From 73-13 sp035556395 (GTDB lineage: Bacteria > Actinomycetota > Actinomycetes > Actinomycetales > Microbacteriaceae), in NCBI GenBank assembly GCA_035556395.1, contig DATMFB010000238.1:1-12159 (forward strand): DNA of 12,159 nucleotides, read 5' to 3'. The notes beneath the pieces are model-generated. The model worked only from the letters and a program-made list of their open reading frames with translations. It had not been told where the DNA came from and did not search any database. Of the stretch, positions 8,884 to 12,159 are shown one piece after another. The position numbers were made by a program, and so were the translations under genes. Positions within the stretch are counted from its first letter, which is position 1, and every line of letters starts with the position of its first letter.

Positions 8884-8968
8884 CGGAAGTGGAGGGATTT
8901 GAACCCCCGGTGGGTTGCCCCACACGACATTTCGAGTGTCGCACATTCGGCCGCTCTGACACACTTCC
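8884..8968 (-). tRNA. tRNA-Ser (anticodon CGA)
   Basis: The - strand folds as an 85-nt class II tRNA. The acceptor stem is GGAAGTG (8968-8962) with CACTTCC (8891-8885) and discriminator G at 8884. The anticodon loop CTCGAAA has CGA at 8934-8932, reading UCG codons. The long variable arm typical of tRNA-Ser is formed by GTGGG and CCCAC around GCAA, and the T-arm contains GGTTCAAATCC. CCA is not encoded (CCG follows). It is divergent from the oxygenase-like gene at 9105 and upstream of the GmrSD-type gene. Confidence 0.96.
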
Positions 8969-8975
8969 GCCGAAT

Positions 8976-8981
8976 AGTGTA
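8976..8981 (-). promoter_or_regulatory. -10 box (TACACT) for tRNA-Ser
   Basis: TACACT on the - strand lies 7 nt before the first tRNA base, where a -10 element is expected. A clear -35 is not visible 16-18 nt upstream. Confidence 0.55.
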
Positions 8982-9037
8982 CCTGGCCGACCAGTCCCAT
9001 TCATCGAGAGTTCGAGTTTCCGTCGACCGCCCGCGAG

Positions 9038-9043
9038 TAAGGT
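9038..9043 (+). promoter_or_regulatory. Candidate -10 box (TAAGGT) for the oxygenase-like gene
   Basis: TAAGGT fits TANNNT and lies 61 nt before the GTG at 9105, leaving room for a leader ending in a strong SD. No good -35 is seen. The wider string TAAGGTTGCCCTCA faintly recalls half of a DtxR/IdeR iron box but is too imperfect to call. Confidence 0.4.
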
Positions 9044-9090
9044 TGCCCTCAGTCGGGCGTGGAAAAACGGTACGCGCCCAGTTACCCCGC

Positions 9091-9097
9091 AAGGAGG
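9091..9097 (+). promoter_or_regulatory. Strong ribosome binding site (AAGGAGG) fixing GTG 9105
   Basis: AAGGAGG is a complete anti-16S match, 7 nt before GTG GCT TAC. It is the best SD in the window and suggests high translation of the downstream gene. It also rules out longer in-frame extensions reaching back into the tRNA. Confidence 0.85.
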
Positions 9098-9104
9098 CCC
9101 ATTC

Positions 9105-9881
9105 GTGGCTTACATCACGTCCGCCGCTCTCGAGGAGACCGGCTATGTCGTTCTCGACCGGTACGACCAGGCAGCCGATCCGAAGGAATGGCTCGACCTC
9201 GAGTACGTCGACTGGAAGTCGAGCGGCGACACTCGGTTCGCGCCCATCGCGTCCAAGACCGGCACCGTCGAGTGCGGCGGATTCTGGACCGGCGACAACC
9301 CGCGGACGGACAAGGACGGCCTCTGGATCGACTCCCAGGTCGCGAAGGCGCCGAACCTGGTCCGCCGCGCGCAGGAGCCCGGCTCGAACGTCGGCCGCTG
9401 CCGCGTCATCGAGCTGCAGCCGACCCCCTACGGCGAGACGCTCTACAACCTCCACCAGGACGACAACAACCGGCTGAACCCCGAGGGCACCGGCTGGGTC
9501 GTGCGCGGGTTCTTCAACCTCTCGGACGACAAGGACTCGTTCTTCGTGCTGCGCGACAACCGCACCGACCCCGCCGGCGAGGTGCGCATCGCGCTGCCGG
9601 CCGGCGCGCAGCTCATCATCGACACGCAGCGGCTCTGGCACGCGGCGTACCACCCGGGTCCGGACCCGCGCTACTGCCTCATCACCTCGTGGGCCTCTGG
9701 TCCCGAGCTCGACGCGTACATCGAGAAGCACCACGGCGTCAGCCGGGTCGAGTCGGTCCCGATGTCGGAGGAGTTCCTCGCCGAGGGCCAGCGCATCCAG
9801 GACGAGAAGCTCGCGGCGCGCGCCGCGGCGCTCGCGGCGCGCGGTGAGCGCGACTGGAAGCCGGTGATGAGCGAGGCCTGA
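9105..9881 (+). CDS. Uncharacterised protein, candidate Fe(II)/2-oxoglutarate oxygenase
   Basis: The product has 258 residues from GTG 9105 (MAYITSAALEETGYVVLDRY...). I cannot name a characterised family. It does carry residues spaced as in Fe(II)/2-oxoglutarate oxygenases: H117-x-D119 in NLHQDDNNRLN, a distal H179 in RLWHAAYHPG 60 residues after D119, and R189 ten residues later (PDPRYCLITSW). Between them lie strand-like segments such as WVVRGFFNLSD and GEVRIALPAGAQLIIDTQ, consistent with a double-stranded beta-helix. No signal peptide or membrane segment is seen, and the last 30 residues form an Ala/Arg/Glu-rich helix. The strong SD and codon use rich in AAG, GAC and AAC suggest good expression. 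It is divergent from tRNA-Ser and ends before a strong terminator, so it is probably monocistronic. The gene is certain; the enzymatic role is inference. Confidence 0.85.
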   Translation: MAYITSAALEETGYVVLDRYDQAADPKEWLDLEYVDWKSSGDTRFAPIASKTGTVECGGFWTGDNPRTDKDGLWIDSQVAKAPNLVRRAQEPGSNVGRCRVIELQPTPYGETLYNLHQDDNNRLNPEGTGWVVRGFFNLSDDKDSFFVLRDNRTDPAGEVRIALPAGAQLIIDTQRLWHAAYHPGPDPRYCLITSWASGPELDAYIEKHHGVSRVESVPMSEEFLAEGQRIQDEKLAARAAALAARGERDWKPVMSEA

Positions 9882-9908
9882 GGCCGCTTAGCACTCCGGC
9901 ACGGCATC

Positions 9909-9951
9909 TGCCCCGGTGCACCCTGTTCAAACAGGGTGCACCGGGGCATTT
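9909..9951 (+). terminator. Rho-independent terminator (19-bp perfect stem)
   Basis: Bases 9909-9927 pair perfectly with 9930-9948, including GGTGCACCCTGTT and its complement, and TTT (9949-9951) follows. It sits 27 nt after the stop of the oxygenase-like gene and before the radA promoter, so it insulates the two. Confidence 0.88.
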
Positions 9952-10007
9952 CGCATGCCAGAACGCGATCCGCCCCGCACGGTGGAGGAGATGTCCGAGG
10001 GCGCGCA

Positions 10008-10013
10008 TAGGGT
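10008..10013 (+). promoter_or_regulatory. -10 box (TAGGGT) for a probable leaderless radA mRNA
   Basis: TAGGGT is followed by 6 nt (GAGCGC) and ATG 10020, so transcription should begin at or next to the ATG. The AGGG inside the box could alternatively act as a weak SD 7 nt from the ATG if transcription starts further upstream. Confidence 0.5.
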
Positions 10014-10019
10014 GAGCGC

Positions 10020-11339
10020 ATGGCCAGGGTCACCACCGCGTATCGCTGCACGGAGTGCGGCTGGACCTCCGCCAAATGGGTCGGTCGCTGCGGCGAGTGC
10101 CAGGCGTGGAACACGGTCTCCGAGGTCGTGCCGCAGGGCGGCGGACGCGCTCCCGCGGCCATCCGACCCGCCGAGAGCCGCATGGCGCGGCCGATCACGA
10201 GCATCTCGACGCAGCCGGCGCTGCACTGGCCGAGCGGCATCGGCGAGTTCGACCGCGTGCTCGGCGGCGGCATCGTCCCCGGCGCCGCGATCCTGCTCTC
10301 CGGCGAGCCCGGGGTCGGCAAGTCCACACTCCTGCTCGAGGTCGCCTCGCGCGCGGCGCAGGCGGGGCGCCGGGTCCTCTACGTCACCGCGGAGGAGTCG
10401 GCGGGCCAGGTGCGCCTTCGGGCCGAGCGCACGGGCGCGCCCCAGGACGAGCTGCATCTCGCCGCCGAGACGGATCTCGCGGCGATCCTCGGGCAGATCG
10501 ACGCGGTCGTGCCGGCGCTCGTCATCCTCGACTCGGTGCAGACCGTGTCCTCCTCGCTCGTCGACGGCCTCGCCGGCGGCATGTCCCAGGTCCGCGAGGT
10601 CGCCGCGACGATCACCCGCGTCGCGAAGGAACGCGATCTGCCCGTCCTGCTCGTCGGTCACGTCACGAAGGACGGCAGCATCGCGGGGCCGCGGCTGCTT
10701 GAGCACCTCGTCGACGTCGTGCTCCAGTTCGACGGGGACCGCCAGTCGGCGCTGCGATTCGTCCGCGCGCACAAGAACCGGTTCGGGCCGGTCGACGAGG
10801 TCGGCTGCTTCGAGATGACGGGCGACGGCATCGCGGAGGTCGCCGACCCGAGCGGCCTCTTCATGTCCCGGTCGCGCGGACCGGTGAGCGGCACCTGCCT
10901 CACGATCGCGATCGAGGGCCGCCGTGCGATCCCGGTCGAGATCCAGGCGCTCATCGTGCCGTCCCAGGCACCGAACCCTCGCCGCGTCGTCGGGGGCCTC
11001 GACTCCGGCCGAGTCGCGATGCTGCTCGCGGTGCTCGAGAAGCGCGCGCGGCTGCCGCTGTCCTCGCACGACGTCTACGTGTCGACCGTCGGCGGCATCC
11101 GCGTCGTCGAGCCCGGCGCGGACCTCGCGATCGCCCTCGCGGTCGCGAGCGCCGCACGGGACACGGCGCTGCCGGCCGATCTCGCCGCCGTCGGTGAGAT
11201 CAGCCTCGCCGGCGAGGTGCGGAAGGCATCGGGGGCGGCACGGCGAGCGGCGGAGGCGGCCCGCCTCGGCTTCGCACGATTCGTCGACGATCGGACGGAG
11301 ACGATCGGCGCGGCGCTGAAGGATGCCTTCGCGACCTGA
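10020..11339 (+). CDS. radA: DNA repair protein RadA (Sms)
   Basis: RadA is a RecA-like ATPase that extends recombination intermediates by driving branch migration with RecA. The 439 residues show the full family layout. An N-terminal zinc finger has C10, C13, C24 and C27. The Walker A motif is GEPGVGKST (95-103) and the Walker B strand LVILD (167-171). The RadA-specific KNRFG motif is at 252-256. A C-terminal Lon-protease-like domain (about 280-439) includes DVYVSTVGGIRV and AVGEISLAGEVRK. The length is normal and no key residue is missing. ATG 10020 is chosen because it precedes the zinc finger at the usual distance and has a TANNNT box 6 nt upstream. It stands alone after a terminator and converges with the aminotransferase gene 47 nt away. 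Confidence 0.97.
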   Translation: MARVTTAYRCTECGWTSAKWVGRCGECQAWNTVSEVVPQGGGRAPAAIRPAESRMARPITSISTQPALHWPSGIGEFDRVLGGGIVPGAAILLSGEPGVGKSTLLLEVASRAAQAGRRVLYVTAEESAGQVRLRAERTGAPQDELHLAAETDLAAILGQIDAVVPALVILDSVQTVSSSLVDGLAGGMSQVREVAATITRVAKERDLPVLLVGHVTKDGSIAGPRLLEHLVDVVLQFDGDRQSALRFVRAHKNRFGPVDEVGCFEMTGDGIAEVADPSGLFMSRSRGPVSGTCLTIAIEGRRAIPVEIQALIVPSQAPNPRRVVGGLDSGRVAMLLAVLEKRARLPLSSHDVYVSTVGGIRVVEPGADLAIALAVASAARDTALPADLAAVGEISLAGEVRKASGAARRAAEAARLGFARFVDDRTETIGAALKDAFAT

Positions 11340-11386
11340 TCACCGCGGCACGGGATCACTGGGCGATGCGGCCGCCGGCCGCCGAC

Positions 11387-12159
11387 TCACTCCGCGAGGT
11401 GCTCGAGGAAGTCGTTCATCCGGGCGGTGAGCTCGACGTCGATCGGCACCGGTCGGCCATCGATCTCACGAACGGGCGCCACATGACGCACGCTTGAGAC
11501 GAGCCAGACGGCATCGGCCCGATCGAGCTCGTCGGGGCCCGCGAGCCGATAGCCCGTCTCGACCCCCTGCTCGGCGAAGAAGCCGAAGAGCGCCGTCTGC
11601 GTCGTGCCGTCGAGGATCCCGAGGCCCGTCCCCGGCGTCCAGATCTTCCCGTCGAGACGGTAGAGGACGGTCGAGGTGGGACCCTCGAGCAGGATCCCGT
11701 CGCTCGAGACGAAGATGACGTCGTCGGCGCCGCGACGCTGGGCCTCCCGCTGGGTCGCGCGATTGACCGCATACGACAGGGTCTTCGCCCCCGCGAGGAG
11801 CCACGGCGAGGTCTGCTCCACATCGTGTCGGAGGCCTCGATCGAGGAGCACGACGCGGACGCCGCTGCGGCGCACCTCCGAGAAGTCGCCCGAATGCGTC
11901 GCGTAGACCCAGCCGGTCGGCGACTCGCCCCCCTCGACGCCGCGGGTGAGGACGGCCTTCGCCCAGGCCTCCGCGGCGGGCGGCAGCGCGCCGATCGCGG
12001 CGGCGATCGCCGCTCGGTAGGCGTCGAGGTCGGGCACGGGAAGGTCGAGCGCGCCTGCGGAGCGGGCGAACCGGACGAGGTGATGCTCGAGCGACTGCGG
12101 GCTGCCGTGGCCGACGCTGATGGTCTCGAAGACGCCGTCGCCGCGCGTCGCGCCCTGGT
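11387..12159 (-). CDS. Class IV PLP aminotransferase, probably aminodeoxychorismate lyase (PabC-like), 5' end outside window
   Basis: This is a fold-type IV pyridoxal-phosphate enzyme. Aminodeoxychorismate lyase releases pyruvate from 4-amino-4-deoxychorismate to give p-aminobenzoate for folate; branched-chain and D-amino-acid aminotransferases share the fold. In frame to the right edge the protein reads QGATRGDGVFETISV (the family N-terminal motif), then LEHHLVRFARSAGALDLP. So the GTG at 12037 is internal and only about 20-30 N-terminal residues are missing. The Schiff-base lysine is in GAKTLSYAVNRAT (AAG at 11785-11783), and GILLEGPTSTVLY is the cofactor-phosphate/substrate segment. Actinobacterial relatives with the same GVEGGESPTGWVY-type segment are usually annotated aminodeoxychorismate lyase; substrate choice cannot be settled from sequence alone. 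It converges with radA, and the 47-nt gap has no clear terminator. Confidence 0.88.
   Translation of the reverse strand, partial: QGATRGDGVFETISVGHGSPQSLEHHLVRFARSAGALDLPVPDLDAYRAAIAAAIGALPPAAEAWAKAVLTRGVEGGESPTGWVYATHSGDFSEVRRSGVRVVLLDRGLRHDVEQTSPWLLAGAKTLSYAVNRATQREAQRRGADDVIFVSSDGILLEGPTSTVLYRLDGKIWTPGTGLGILDGTTQTALFGFFAEQGVETGYRLAGPDELDRADAVWLVSSVRHVAPVREIDGRPVPIDVELTARMNDFLEHLAE

Noticed and set aside
8824..9000. Extending the GmrSD-type protein upstream to 9000
   Set aside because: The in-frame extension is translated tRNA-Ser and terminator sequence; ATG 8823 with its own SD is the real start.
9036..9052. DtxR/IdeR-type iron box before the oxygenase-like gene
   Set aside because: TAAGGTTGCCCTCA matches only part of the palindromic consensus and the second half-site is poor; a plain TANNNT -10 box explains it.
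11340..11386. Terminator between radA and the convergent aminotransferase gene
   Set aside because: Only a GCGGC/GCCGC palindrome and TGATC/GATCA repeats are present, with no T-run on either strand.

Overview
The window is about 12.2 kb of very GC-rich DNA. Codon third positions are almost all G or C, GTG and TTG starts are common, and several ATGs have a TANNNT -10 box only 6 nt upstream. The RpoB, RadA and class IV aminotransferase sequences fit a high-GC actinobacterium, most probably Microbacteriaceae. No genus is claimed.

Layout. Bases 1-3102 (-) hold the first 1034 codons of rpoB; its 3' end lies beyond the left edge. Bases 3103-3427 are a regulatory gap with two outward-facing promoters, the rpoB leader and a 62-bp imperfect palindrome. 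Bases 3428-4165 (+) hold a short DUF559 (Vsr-like, PD-(D/E)XK) gene. A second 62-bp palindrome with the same ends (4178-4239) follows it, so the gene sits between two matching hairpins. Next come three + strand genes: a spermidine-synthase-like Rossmann protein (4274-5122), a small helical-repeat protein (5200-5715) and a SprT-like zinc metalloprotease (5751-6203). Two - strand genes converge on these: a DUF4916/Nudix-like protein (6220-6765) and, upstream of it, a DUF262+DUF1524 (GmrSD-type) protein (6829-8823). The latter lies 60 nt behind a tRNA-Ser(CGA) (8884-8968, -). Divergent from the tRNA is an uncharacterised protein with the residue pattern of an Fe(II)/2-oxoglutarate oxygenase (9105-9881, +), ended by a perfect 19-bp hairpin terminator. 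Then come radA (10020-11339, +) and, convergent, the 5'-incomplete gene of an aminodeoxychorismate-lyase-like class IV aminotransferase (11387-12159, -).

Most of the window is chromosomal housekeeping DNA: transcription, recombination repair, folate or amino-acid metabolism and a tRNA. Two insertions look accessory. One is the hairpin/DUF559/hairpin unit next to rpoB, which resembles a small REP- or MITE-like cassette carrying its own endonuclease-fold gene. The other is the lone GmrSD-type gene behind tRNA-Ser, whose nuclease domain appears to have lost two conserved asparagines. These two, plus the candidate oxygenase, are the parts most worth a second look. All family assignments were made by reading motifs; no database search was possible.
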